Shown here one piece after another: positions 9,270 to 17,487 of a stretch of DNA of 64,000 nt. Source of the DNA: Candidatus Mycobacterium methanotrophicum (GTDB lineage: Bacteria; Actinomycetota; Actinomycetes; Mycobacteriales; Mycobacteriaceae); the NCBI RefSeq assembly GCF_023515995.1, contig NZ_CP097320.1:3906001-3970000 (forward strand), given 5' to 3'. The position numbers and the translations under genes are program-made. The notes beneath the pieces are model-generated. The model was not told the DNA's origin. It did no database searches and was given only the letters and a program-made list of their open reading frames with translations. How positions within the stretch are numbered: position 1 is the first letter of the stretch; every line of letters begins with the position of its first letter.

Positions 9270-9501
9270 CAAACCCGAAGAGGCTACACCTATTAGTCAT
9301 CTCGGATACGAAGAATGCCGAGACGAGCTGATCGAGGTTGTGCGCCTGCTCGAGCAGGGCGGGCTGGACCTCGATGCATCGCTAACCTTATGGGAAAGAG
9401 GCGAACAGCTGGCAAAACGATGCGAGGAGCACTTAGCTGGCGCACGTAAGCGGATCGCCGATGCGCTGGCCGTCAGCGACCAGCAAGATTCTTGCGACTG
9501 A
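9259..9501 (+). CDS. xseB: Exodeoxyribonuclease VII small subunit
   Basis: An 80-residue helical protein that binds XseA. The family core HLGYEECRDELIEVV and LDASLTLWERGEQLAKRCE is clear. The ATG at 9259 lies inside the end of xseA (11-base overlap), the usual xseA-xseB coupling. Confidence 0.94.
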   Translation: MASDKPEEATPISHLGYEECRDELIEVVRLLEQGGLDLDASLTLWERGEQLAKRCEEHLAGARKRIADALAVSDQQDSCD

Positions 9502-9539
9502 AACCAGTTTGACAATTCGTATTCGAAACTAGGACACGT

Positions 9540-10021
9540 TTCAGTTACCCCTGGCCACCCGACATCTACGGTGCCCACAAGGCGCAAGCCGAGCAGCTGG
9601 TGCGCGGCTCCGAGCTGGACTGGGTGATGCTGCGGCTGGGCGGCGTGCTCACCGCAGAGCCGCGGTTCGACGTCGACCTGGACACCCCATCGCGGCGGCG
9701 ATGGGCTTGGCCGGCGGGATACCTGCCGGAGGCAAGGGCAACCCAGACAGCGACACCGACTGGTTCGCCACCGACTGGATGGACACCGCCCGGGCGGTGG
9801 AAGCCCTGAAATTCCAACGTATTTCGTGGCCGCAACTGCTTGCCGAGACGTCCGACCGGATGAGCTGGCGACGCTATCCGGCACGGTTGGCGGCGCCGCT
9901 GGCCCATGAGCTGCTCAAACGGCGTTCGCCGTACTATCGCTACCCGGGCCGCTACGCCGACCCGTGGCGGGTGATCGAAGCCAAGTGGAATGATCCGCGA
10001 CCCGAACGGGAGCCGGCATGA
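9540..10021 (+). pseudogene. Remnant of an NAD(P)-dependent epimerase/reductase
   Basis: Two pieces of one Rossmann-type protein lie in different frames. The first (about 9558-9688) reads DIYGAHKAQAEQLVRGSELD and continues to FDVDLD; the second (about 9690-10018) reads AAAMGLAGGIPAGGKGNPDS and continues through DWFATDWMDTARAVEALKF. The N-terminal NAD-binding part is absent and an internal segment appears lost at the join, with a frameshift. The stop overlaps the next gene's ATG (ATGA), a leftover of an operon. It is non-functional as written. Confidence 0.75.
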
Positions 10022-10632
10022 CTGATCGCACCGCGGTCGTCGGGGGCGGGCCGTCGGGCATCGGCCGAGCGGTGGCCCGTGCACTGGCCGCGGACGGCTG
10101 CCGCATGGTCGTCGCCGGCGCCGACGTGGTGTGCACCGATGTCGAGGGCGCCGCGGCAGCCCGCACCGCCGAAGGCCTGACCGGTCCCGGCAGCGCGACC
10201 TCGGCCACCCTCGACGTCACCGACGCGGCCGCCGTCGACGCCACCGTCTCCCGCGCCGGCCGGCTCGACCTGATGTTCAACAACGCCGGAATCGCTTGGG
10301 GCGGCGACACCGAACTGCTCACGCTCGACCAGTGGAATGCGATCGTCGACGTCAACATCCGCGGCGTGGTGCACGGGGTGGCGGCCGCCTACCCGGCGAT
10401 GCCGCGGCAGGGGCACGGTCATATCGTCAACACCGCTTCGATGGCCGGGCTGACCGCGGCCGGGCAGATCACCAGTTACGTGATGACCAAGCGTGCGGTG
10501 GTGGGGCTGTCGTTGGCGCTGCGCTCGGAGGCCGTCTCCCGCGGGGTGGGCGTGCTGGCCGTATGTCCGGCCGCCGTCGAGACGCCGATCCTGGACAAAG
10601 GCGCCATCGGTGGCTTCGTCGGCCGCAGCTAA
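10018..10632 (+). CDS. Short-chain dehydrogenase/reductase, C-terminally short
   Basis: Classical SDR with a Rossmann fold. The cofactor motif is GGGPSGIG (residues 8-15), NNAG follows DLMF, and the catalytic Ser is in NTASMAG with the YVMTK motif giving Tyr and Lys. It stops after 204 residues, just past the PETP-like segment (AAVETPILDK), while relatives run to 250-280. The substrate loop is therefore missing and the gene may be a degraded copy. The start overlaps the preceding pseudogene stop. Confidence 0.75.
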   Translation: MTDRTAVVGGGPSGIGRAVARALAADGCRMVVAGADVVCTDVEGAAAARTAEGLTGPGSATSATLDVTDAAAVDATVSRAGRLDLMFNNAGIAWGGDTELLTLDQWNAIVDVNIRGVVHGVAAAYPAMPRQGHGHIVNTASMAGLTAAGQITSYVMTKRAVVGLSLALRSEAVSRGVGVLAVCPAAVETPILDKGAIGGFVGRS

Positions 10633-10688
10633 GAGACAAGCGGCTCGGACGCCATCTGCATCATGCATGATGCAGATATGATGCACTA

Positions 10689-10918
10689 GTGCGGACAACG
10701 GTTGATCTCCCCCGGCAGTGCATCGCCGCGTCGCGGAACTCGCGAGGGCTCGCGGACAGTCGTTGTCGTCGACAGTTGCCGAACTGACCGCACGGGGACT
10801 CAGTCGACTCGACCAGCCGCTCAGCATCGTCGTAGATGAACGCTCCGGATTTCCGGTGGTCAGTGTGGGTCGTCGGATCACCACCGATGAGGTTTCCGCA
10901 GCACTTGGCGACGAATGA
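10689..10918 (+). pseudogene. VapB-type antitoxin with a frameshift
   Basis: From GTG 10689 the frame reads VRTTVDLP, the ribbon-helix-helix start typical of VapB. The remainder (HRRVAELARARGQSL to SAALGDE) continues in another frame from about 10715. A one-base loss in the CCCCGG run near 10711-10715 explains the shift. A GTG at 10718 could express the 66-residue C-terminal part without the DNA-binding strand. The stop overlaps the toxin ATG (ATGA). Confidence 0.65.
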
Positions 10919-11094
10919 CGACATACCTGCTCGACGCCAGCGTGCTAATCGCTCTCACGGTGGCCGAACATGAGCACCACGAACGGGCGACGCGGTGGGC
11001 CGCCGGCATCGAGTACTTCGCGATTTGCCCCATCGTGCAGGGTGCGCTGCTGCGATTCCTGCTCCGGATGGGTGAGAGTGTTCACGACGCGTAG
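10915..11094 (+). pseudogene. Truncated VapC-type PIN toxin
   Basis: Reads MTTYLLDASVLIALTVAEHE, the PIN-domain start with the first acidic residue at D7, through a second segment, and stops after 59 residues at GESVHDA. Full VapC proteins have about 125-140 residues and need acidic residues located further downstream, so this product should be inactive. It partners the frameshifted antitoxin just upstream. Confidence 0.65.
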
Positions 11095-11164
11095 CCACCA
11101 CCGGTAAACGGCGCCGGAGACCAGCCGGTCAGACCTGCTTCAGGTGCGGTCATCGATGTCCCTT

Positions 11165-11809
11165 CTACCGGTGCGCCGGTAGCGGCGGCTGCGATTGGGT
11201 GGCAGCCGCCAGCGTACGAAACTGGTCGACGCTTCCGGCGCCCGTGATCGCGACCTGGGCAGGACCGGCCGGACTGTTCAGCCGGGTTGTCCACACCGGC
11301 TCAACCCCGTCGTCGCCCTGGTAGACGATCCACTGGGTGCTGTCGACGTCGACGGTCCCGGCGGGGTACATGGCCGGATGGATCGAGCCGACCAGCTTGG
11401 CCTCGTCGGCGTTGCTCTGGGTCAGGCTCAGATACATGCCGGTGGGGCTGAGGTAGCCGACGGTGGAGGTGACCGCCCGCACCCGCTGACCGGTCGACGG
11501 GTCGGCGCGTCCGTCGCCGATGCCGCCGCGGCCGCCGGAGTTGGCCTGCCAGCCGTCGGGCAGTCGCGGCAACCGGACCGGAAACGCAAAAGTCTGCGCG
11601 TCGGCCCGCAGGGCGCGGGCCGCGTCGTACGACGGCACCGGTCCGCGGTTGGTGCCACCAGGGGCAAACGTGCACATCCCGACCATGCCGGCCAGGATGA
11701 TGCAGGCCGCCACCAGCGGCGCGACCGACCAGAACATATCCCGGCCGTCCTGCAGCAGCCGTGGCTTAGCCGGCCTGGCCGTCGGTTGCGGCTGCGGCTG
11801 CGTCGTCAC
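11165..11809 (-). CDS. DUF4245 membrane-anchored protein (Rv1100-like)
   Basis: A short cytoplasmic N-terminus (TTQPQPQPTARPAKP), one transmembrane helix (SVAPLVAACIILAGMVGM) and an extracytoplasmic DUF4245 domain of about 150 residues. 214 residues from the GTG at 11809; longer in-frame starts would overlap glpX. It is divergent from glpX with 55 bases between starts, so the two promoters must lie in that gap. Function unknown. Confidence 0.8.
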   Translation of the reverse strand: MTTQPQPQPTARPAKPRLLQDGRDMFWSVAPLVAACIILAGMVGMCTFAPGGTNRGPVPSYDAARALRADAQTFAFPVRLPRLPDGWQANSGGRGGIGDGRADPSTGQRVRAVTSTVGYLSPTGMYLSLTQSNADEAKLVGSIHPAMYPAGTVDVDSTQWIVYQGDDGVEPVWTTRLNSPAGPAQVAITGAGSVDQFRTLAAATQSQPPLPAHR

Positions 11810-11864
11810 ATCACGAGTATCCCAGCTCCCGAGCCCGAACACCCCTCTGGGACAATCAACAGCC

Positions 11865-12893
11865 ATGAGCGAGAGTCGACGTGAACCCCCGGACCGCAAC
11901 CTTGCTCTGGAGCTGGTGCGGGCCACCGAAGCCGGTGCGATGGCCGCCGGGCGTTGGGTGGGTCGAGGAGACAAAGAAGGCGGCGACGGAGCGGCCGTCG
12001 ACGCGATCCGCCAACTGGTGAACTCGGTGCCGATGCGCGGCGTGGTGGTGATCGGCGAGGGCGAGAAAGACCACGCGCCGATGCTCTACAACGGCGAGGA
12101 GGTCGGCAACGGCGACGGTCCGGACTGCGACTTCGCCGTCGACCCCATCGACGGCACCACGCTGATGAGCCAGGGCATGCCCAACGCCATCTCGGTGCTG
12201 GCGGTGGCCGACCGGGGTTCGATGTTCGATCCGTCGGCAGTGTTTTACATGAACAAGATCGCCGTCGGGCCGGACGCCGCCCACATGCTGGACATCACCG
12301 CGCCGATCGCCGACAACATCCGCGCGGTCGCAAAGGTCAAGGGCTTGTCGGTGGCCGACATGACGGTGTGCATCCTGGACCGGCCGCGGCACGCCCGGCT
12401 GATCCACGACGTCCGCGCCACCGGCGCACGAATCCGACTGATCACCGACGGCGACGTGGCGGGCGCGATTTCTGCGTGCCGGCCCCATTCCGGCACCGAC
12501 ATGCTGGCCGGTATCGGCGGCACCCCGGAGGGCATCATCGCCGCGGCGGCGATCCGCTGCATGGGCGGGGAGATCCAGGCGCAGCTGGCGCCCATAGACG
12601 ACGCCGAACGGCGCAAGGCGCTCGACGCCGGCTACGACCTCGACAAGGTGCTGACCACCGAGGACCTGGTGTCCGGGGAGAACGTCTTCTTCTGCGCGAC
12701 CGGCGTCACCGACGGGGACCTGCTCAAGGGCGTCCGCTATCAACCCGGCGGCTGCACCACCCAGTCGATCGTGATGCGCTCAAAGTCCGGCACGGTGCGG
12801 ACGATCGAGGCCTACCACCGGCTGTCCAAACTCAACGAATACTCTGCGATCGACTTCGCCGGCGATTCCACCGCGCAATATCCCCTGCCGTAA
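11865..12893 (+). CDS. glpX: Class II fructose-1,6-bisphosphatase
   Basis: Gluconeogenic enzyme hydrolysing fructose 1,6-bisphosphate. 342 residues. Metal- and phosphate-binding motifs are IGEGEKD (63-69) and DPIDGTT (93-99); a GTPEGI segment follows later. Corresponds to Rv1099c. The ATG at 11865 matches the family N-terminus. fumC follows after 21 bases, so the two are probably an operon feeding gluconeogenesis. Confidence 0.96.
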   Translation: MSESRREPPDRNLALELVRATEAGAMAAGRWVGRGDKEGGDGAAVDAIRQLVNSVPMRGVVVIGEGEKDHAPMLYNGEEVGNGDGPDCDFAVDPIDGTTLMSQGMPNAISVLAVADRGSMFDPSAVFYMNKIAVGPDAAHMLDITAPIADNIRAVAKVKGLSVADMTVCILDRPRHARLIHDVRATGARIRLITDGDVAGAISACRPHSGTDMLAGIGGTPEGIIAAAAIRCMGGEIQAQLAPIDDAERRKALDAGYDLDKVLTTEDLVSGENVFFCATGVTDGDLLKGVRYQPGGCTTQSIVMRSKSGTVRTIEAYHRLSKLNEYSAIDFAGDSTAQYPLP

Positions 12894-12914
12894 CCACCCA
12901 GACAAGGACCGTCC

Positions 12915-14330
12915 ATGGGCGCTCACACCGCCGCGAACGACACCGAATACCGCATCGAACACGACACCATGGGCGAAGTCCAGGTCCCGGCAAACGCATT
13001 GTGGCGTGCGCAGACTCAGCGCGCCGTGCAGAACTTCCCCATCTCCGGACGAGGGCTCGAGCGCACTCAGATCCGCGCCTTGGGTCTGCTGAAAGGCGCT
13101 TGCGCACAAGTGAATAAAGATCTCGGGCTGCTGTCCAAGGAGAAGGCCGACGCGATCATCGCGGCCGCTGCCCAGATCGCCGACGGACGCCACGACGACC
13201 AGTTCCCCATCGACGTGTTCCAGACCGGGTCGGGCACCAGTTCGAACATGAACGCCAACGAGGTGATCGCGTCGATCGCGGCCAAGGGCGGGGTGACCGT
13301 GCACCCCAACGACGATGTCAACATGTCGCAGTCGTCCAACGACACCTTCCCGACCGCCACCCACATCGCGGCCACCGAAGCCGCGGTGCGCCACCTGATC
13401 CCGGCCCTGGAGGTGCTGCACGACGCGCTGGCGGGCAAGGCTCGCGAGTGGCGCACGGTGGTGAAATCGGGCCGCACCCATCTGATGGATGCCGTCCCGG
13501 TCACACTCGGTCAGGAGTTTTCCGGATACGCCCGCCAAATCGAGGCCGGCATCGAAAGGGTGCGCGCCACGCTGCCCCGGCTGGGCGAGCTGGCGATCGG
13601 TGGCACCGCGGTCGGCACCGGCCTCAACGCTCCCGACGGCTTCGGCGCCAAGGTGGTCGAGGTGCTGGTGAAAGATACCGGGTTGACCGAATTACGCACG
13701 GCGGTCAATGCTTTCGAAGCCCAGGCCGCTCGCGATGGGCTGGTGGAGGCGTCCGGCGCGCTGCGCACCATCGCGGTATCGCTGACCAAGATCGCCAACG
13801 ATGTCCGCTGGATGGGATCGGGTCCGCTGACCGGGTTGGCCGAGATCCAGCTGCCGGATCTGCAGCCGGGCAGCTCGATCATGCCGGGCAAGGTCAATCC
13901 TGTTCTGTGCGAGGCGGTTACCCAGGTCGCCGCGCAAGTGGTGGGCAATGACGCGGCGATCGCGTGGGGCGGCGCGAGTGGAGCCTTCGAGCTCAACGTC
14001 TACATCCCGATGATGGCGCGCAATCTGCTGGAGTCGTTCAAGCTGCTGGCCAACGTATCCACGCCGTTTGCGGAACGCTGCATCGTCGGGCTGAGCGCGC
14101 ACGTCGAGCACTTGCGCGAGCTGGCCGAGTCCTCGCCGTCGATCGTGACCCCGCTGAATTCGGTGATCGGCTACGAGGAGGCCGCCGCGGTGGTCAAGCA
14201 AGCCGTCAAGGAGCGCAAGACGATTCGCCAGACGGTGATCGACCGCGGGCTGATCGGCGACAAGCTGTCCGAGTCCGAACTCGATAGTCGCCTCGACGTG
14301 CTCGCGATGGCCAAGGTCCATGACGATTAA
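12915..14330 (+). CDS. fumC: Fumarate hydratase, class II
   Basis: TCA-cycle enzyme interconverting fumarate and L-malate; heat-stable homotetrameric class. 471 residues. The signature GSSIMPGKVNP is at 319-329, with GSGTSSNMNANEV at 105-117 and the catalytic HLMDAVPVTLGQE region around 189-201. ATG at 12915, 21 bases after glpX. Matches Rv1098c. Confidence 0.96.
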   Translation: MGAHTAANDTEYRIEHDTMGEVQVPANALWRAQTQRAVQNFPISGRGLERTQIRALGLLKGACAQVNKDLGLLSKEKADAIIAAAAQIADGRHDDQFPIDVFQTGSGTSSNMNANEVIASIAAKGGVTVHPNDDVNMSQSSNDTFPTATHIAATEAAVRHLIPALEVLHDALAGKAREWRTVVKSGRTHLMDAVPVTLGQEFSGYARQIEAGIERVRATLPRLGELAIGGTAVGTGLNAPDGFGAKVVEVLVKDTGLTELRTAVNAFEAQAARDGLVEASGALRTIAVSLTKIANDVRWMGSGPLTGLAEIQLPDLQPGSSIMPGKVNPVLCEAVTQVAAQVVGNDAAIAWGGASGAFELNVYIPMMARNLLESFKLLANVSTPFAERCIVGLSAHVEHLRELAESSPSIVTPLNSVIGYEEAAAVVKQAVKERKTIRQTVIDRGLIGDKLSESELDSRLDVLAMAKVHDD

Positions 14331-14424
14331 AAGAGGACTAGTGGCACCTCGATTCACCGAGATCGACGGCAGGGCCAAAATTTTATGAAAATTCTGCACC
14401 AGCGTCGATCTCGAGCAGTAGGCA

Positions 14425-14553
14425 GGAGCCGATCGAATCACCAATGAGCGCATCTACTTTGACTCGGCCAGCCTGGTCAGCCAGATCGGCCGCAGCGAGC
14501 TGCTGTCCCTTGCCGACGCAGGTGAGCTTCCGAATCAGTCAGGCCCTTCGTAG
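14425..14553 (+). pseudogene. Fragment of a SnoaL-like protein
   Basis: An open stretch reading GADRITNERIYFDSASLVSQ and IGRSELLSLAD resembles the last strands and C-terminus of SnoaL-like (polyketide cyclase/NTF2-fold) proteins. A stop sits just upstream at 14419, so the N-terminal two thirds is gone. Its 3' end overlaps the convergent MFS fragment. The preceding 14331-14424 shows nothing recognisable. Confidence 0.5.
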
Positions 14554-14661
14554 TTGACCGGCACCACCGGTATGGCCAACAGCGGAAACAGGGCACATAT
14601 CGCGAACGCCGGCGGATAACCGACCGCGGTGATCAACGCCCCGAACACCGGCGGTGTAGCC
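14535..14661 (-). pseudogene. 3' end of an MFS transporter gene, separated by the transposon
   Basis: On the minus strand this reads ATPPVFGALITAVGYPPAFA and continues to VPVNYEGPD and a stop: the last transmembrane helix and C-terminus of a major-facilitator transporter. The 5' part is at 21305-22139. Removing 14662-21309 joins them in frame as RLMAAATPPVFGALI. The split therefore comes from insertion of the Tn3-family element. Confidence 0.85.
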
Positions 14662-14707
14662 GGGGTCGCCGTAGTAACGGAACGAATCTGGTTGTTTCGT
14701 GATCTTC
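14662..14707. repeat. Left inverted repeat of the Tn3-family element
   Basis: Begins GGGGTCGCCGTAGTAACGG and ends GTGATCTTC. It aligns with the reverse complement of 21258-21304 over nearly its whole length, with a handful of mismatches. Confidence 0.85.
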
Positions 14708-14712
14708 TTGGG

Positions 14713-16230
14713 CTATGCGGGGATGCGTAACGGGCGGTGGCCTTGGCGGCGAAGCTCGGCGTCGATGTTGAAAGAGTAGGTGCCGTAAAAGTTGATGTGG
14801 TCATGTTGCGCCGGGGTCAGGTGTGCCGTGATCTCGTCGCTGACGTCGACGCGGTCTGCCCGTTGTGCGTCGATCGTGTCGGCGAGATAGGTGGTGGTCC
14901 ACAACACGCAGGCGTTGGTGACCAAGGTGAGGCAGAGTGCTTGATCGATTTGGTCATCGAGATGGCGTCGTCGGACGTGGCCTTGGTGGGCGAAGAAGAG
15001 GTCGCGGCGCAGCGCATGCAGACTTTCGCCCTTGTTGAGCTGACGGCGTACCCGGCGACGTAGTTCTTCGTCTGCGACGTAACGGCATATGTAGAGGGTG
15101 CGGATCAGGCGCCCGTACTCGTGAAGCGCCTTCGCGAGCGTGCTCTGCCGGCTGCTGGCGTGCAGCTTGGCGATGAGCAGACTCGCGGTGGTGTGCCCGA
15201 ACTTCATCGAGGCAACCAGGCGCAGCAGATCATCCCAGTGGTCGGCGATCAGCTGCGTCTGGATTGGCTGGCCGAGCAGCCGCCCGGCGTGCGCGTATCG
15301 AGCGCGCCATTCGGAGGGCGTTCCGAGGCGGTAGAGCTGTAGGCGGCCGATGTCGCGGATGCGCGGGGAGAACTGCAACCCGGCCAGGTGGAAGATCGCG
15401 AACGTCGCAAGGGTCTGTCCGGCGGTGTCGACGGTGTGCTCACCGAGCGGTAAATCCGTTGGGTTGCCAAAGATCTCATCGAGCACTGCGACGGCCTCGC
15501 GCCACGTGGTCGGGATGACCTTGGTGCCGTAGGTGGAGTGTTGATCGGAGACATGGGTGTAGGTGGTGGTGCCCTCGTCGAGGAAGTAGCGGGACATCGC
15601 CCGGGCGGTCAGACTATGGCCGCGCTGCGGGAACCGCTGCCCGTCCGACGACGACAGCGTCCCGCCGCCCCACAGTGCCGCGAGCGGGTGCGCGTGGTGT
15701 GCGTTTACCAGACGCGTGTTCGCCGCCCGCAGCGTCTCTTGGCGCAGGTACCACTGCGAGGTCCAGGCCAGGGCGTCTTCGGAGATGCCGGAGGCGTCGG
15801 CCATCCCGGCATAGCCGAGGTTGCATGCGTACGCGATGAGCGACGCGTACACGTTGCGGGTGAGGTCCGGGTTGCGGGGTTGTGCGCCGCCGGCGTGGGT
15901 GAACTCCTCGCTAAACCTGGTCATCTGGTCGACCTCGATCAGCAACGCCGGCAACTGCACCCTGGGCAGCCGCGCCGACGTGGCCTGCGCGAGCCGATCG
16001 AGTGCGGTGGGCGGGCAAGCGGCCAGGTCGTCGGGGATCCAACCCAGCCACGGCAGCGTCGATAGTTGGACGGCAACGCCGAGGCGGTTGTGCTGGCGGT
16101 TGAAGCCCGCCAGCCACGCTAGATCGTCGGCGGAGAGCGTGAAGTAGGTGACCGCGTCCTCGTCGGCGATCTCGTCCGGCCAGCTGCTCAGTCGGGCGAG
16201 CTCGGGATCAGACAGGTAGCGGACCGGCAT
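14713..16230 (-). CDS. Tn3-family transposase with a large in-frame internal deletion
   Basis: 505 residues against about 950-1000 for complete Tn3 TnpA. Residues 1-82 are the N-terminal DUF4158 region (MPVRYLSDPELARL onward). From about residue 83 the protein jumps straight to the catalytic domain (LPRVQLPALLIEVD). DDE residues are visible: D196 (SSSDGQRF), D229 (HVSDQHS) and E402 (NKGESLHALRR). The reading frame is kept through the join, so a chimeric protein lacking most DNA-binding domains could still be made. Whether it can transpose anything is doubtful. It lies six bases inside the left repeat. Confidence 0.85.
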   Translation of the reverse strand: MPVRYLSDPELARLSSWPDEIADEDAVTYFTLSADDLAWLAGFNRQHNRLGVAVQLSTLPWLGWIPDDLAACPPTALDRLAQATSARLPRVQLPALLIEVDQMTRFSEEFTHAGGAQPRNPDLTRNVYASLIAYACNLGYAGMADASGISEDALAWTSQWYLRQETLRAANTRLVNAHHAHPLAALWGGGTLSSSDGQRFPQRGHSLTARAMSRYFLDEGTTTYTHVSDQHSTYGTKVIPTTWREAVAVLDEIFGNPTDLPLGEHTVDTAGQTLATFAIFHLAGLQFSPRIRDIGRLQLYRLGTPSEWRARYAHAGRLLGQPIQTQLIADHWDDLLRLVASMKFGHTTASLLIAKLHASSRQSTLAKALHEYGRLIRTLYICRYVADEELRRRVRRQLNKGESLHALRRDLFFAHQGHVRRRHLDDQIDQALCLTLVTNACVLWTTTYLADTIDAQRADRVDVSDEITAHLTPAQHDHINFYGTYSFNIDAELRRQGHRPLRIPA

Positions 16231-16345
16231 CTGGCCTCCGACCGGTCCGGGTTCGGGCCATCATCGCAAGGACGCTAGCCCCAGTCACTTGAGCGCGGCA
16301 AGGGCTCCGCCGCGCCGCCCGTAAGGGGATCCCCTTGCGGGCCTT

Positions 16346-16384
16346 CGAAAACAATCAGTTTCGTTCGGTTGCTATGGCGACCCA
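16346..16384. repeat. Third, internal copy of the Tn3-type inverted repeat
   Basis: Its reverse complement runs TGGGTCGCCATAGCAACCG and GAACGAAACTGATTGTTTTC, matching the left repeat at most positions. With 14662-14707 it brackets the transposase as a 1.7-kb unit, suggesting nested or fused elements. Confidence 0.75.
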
Positions 16385-16408
16385 TCGAGCGTTGTGTAGA
16401 CCACATCA

Positions 16409-16422
16409 TACCCTAGGGGGTA
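16409..16422. promoter_or_regulatory. Copper-responsive operator-like palindrome 1
   Basis: TACCCTAGGGGGTA has the TACCC-gap-GGGTA architecture of mycobacterial RicR/CsoR-type copper operators (motif recalled from the literature). No gene clearly starts right after it. Assignment is by motif only. Confidence 0.45.
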
Positions 16423-16620
16423 CAGTACGCTTTGAACGGTCTGGTGCATAGGCTTGGCTGTCGCTGAGTTTGAAACCATGGGCCACGACCGGCCGAGAAG
16501 ACCAGAGCTTCAAGAGCTTCGCGGAGGTTTTGGGAGTGTGCCCCGTAGGGAGCGATGGGTCGTCACATTTGCTGTCGGATGGCGATCCGCCATCCTGCAT
16601 CCTCAGGCTCTAGGTATTTA

Positions 16621-16635
16621 TACCCTAGCGGGGTA
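16621..16635. promoter_or_regulatory. Copper-responsive operator-like palindrome 2
   Basis: TACCCTAGCGGGGTA: five-base arms TACCC and GGGTA with a five-base gap, preceded by an AT-rich TATTTA that could be part of a promoter. It lies 238 bases upstream of the Met-rich protein gene, its most likely target. Confidence 0.5.
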
Positions 16636-16873
16636 AGGTACCTGCACGGAGTAACAACGGGTCAACGGAAGGGGTCAACAACGCCATCGACAGCGTTGCG
16701 AAGATGGCGGATCGCCAACCATCCCATTGTGCGTTCTCTATCGCGCGTTGCGCGTTGATACGCGCCATCGGCGCGACGCCACGCCGCGGTCGGCACTACG
16801 GATGACAGCCCGATACGGCACAAGTGACTATGAGTGACTATGTGGGTCTTTCGATCCCGAAAGGTAGGAATCA

Positions 16874-17188
16874 ATGACAGATACCAGCCCCACCAGTCCG
16901 GCCAGCACCACCTCGACTTGGACTCGCTGGCTCTACCCGGCCCTCGCCATCACCGGCATCGCAACGGGCACCTTTATTGTCGTCGCTGGCCTCTATCTCC
17001 TCATCGCGCAGCCGAGCTGGGGCGGTCCCGTGAAGAATAGCGACATGCAAAGCTGTTGCGAGTCCATGAAAGCGGACATGAAAAAAATGATGGACGACAT
17101 GAAAAACATGCCGTCCATGTCGCCAATGCCATCGATGCCGAGCATGTCCCCCATGCCAAGCATGCCCATGCCCGCCCCTGGGCGGTAA
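16874..17188 (+). CDS. Methionine-rich, single-pass membrane protein, putative copper binder
   Basis: 104 residues. A short Thr/Ser-rich N-terminus leads to one transmembrane helix (about 20-45, YPALAITGIATGTFIVVAGL). The tail holds a CC pair (C61-C62) and 14 methionines in the last 47 residues, mostly in repeated DM, MPSM and SPM units (for example MPSMSPMPSMP). Met-rich tails with Cys pairs are typical of Cu(I)-handling proteins. A copper-type operator lies upstream. ATG at 16874 follows AAGGTAGG at about 16860. No homologue recognised by name; the copper role is inferred. Confidence 0.7.
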   Translation: MTDTSPTSPASTTSTWTRWLYPALAITGIATGTFIVVAGLYLLIAQPSWGGPVKNSDMQSCCESMKADMKKMMDDMKNMPSMSPMPSMPSMSPMPSMPMPAPGR

Positions 17189-17405
17189 ATCGTCGAGGTG
17201 ACGGATGGCGTGACGGCAACCGTCAACCCCGGAGGGGTCGCAAGGTAGTTGGACGCCATTCCGCAGGTGCCGGTGAGTTCGATGCTGGTGAAGTAATCGG
17301 TGTCGACGGTCGCCACCCGTCCGGGCCGATAACGAACGCCCGCGGCATGGTGCCTTCATTACCGTGATGACGTCGGCGCCGTTACCGTCGATAGTCAGTG
17401 CGTTG
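17189..17405 (-). pseudogene. Possible decayed reverse-strand gene segment
   Basis: The minus strand carries coding-like stretches in two frames: LTIDGNGADVITVMKA (about 17405-17350), then VATVDTDYFTSIELTGTCGM and ASNYLATPPGLTVAVTPS (about 17316-17200). The frame change near 17340 breaks any single product, and the IS3 element ends next to it. I do not recognise the family. Confidence 0.3.
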
Positions 17406-17487
17406 AAGTCCCCTGTGTGACAGGGTTAGGTGAGACAGCAGCAGTAGCCGATCATCGCTACAGGGCGAGACAGGATCACCATTCTCC

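Larger units (their letters stand above)
16385..16873. other. Transposon cargo leader region, no convincing protein gene
   Basis: 489 bases between the internal repeat and the Met-rich gene. They hold two copper-operator-like palindromes and short partly repeated segments around GATGGCGATCCGCCATCC (about 16575) and GATGGCGGATCGCC (about 16703). A 33-codon frame (16704-16805) reads MADRQPSHCAFSIARCALIR; I cannot tell whether it is expressed. Overall base composition is lower in GC than the core genes. Confidence 0.4.

Noticed and set aside
16454..16758. Short plus-strand frames around the copper-type palindromes
   Set aside because: They run through the operator-like sites, have no ribosome site and resemble no known small copper protein such as MymT.
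17101..17170. Short repeats in the Met-rich gene as a CRISPR array or tandem repeat
   Set aside because: They are codon-level repeats of MPSM units within a reading frame, with no spacers.
16993..17316. Reverse frame opposite the Met-rich gene as an intact gene
   Set aside because: About two thirds is antisense of the Met repeat; only the upstream part looks coding, so it is listed as a decayed fragment.
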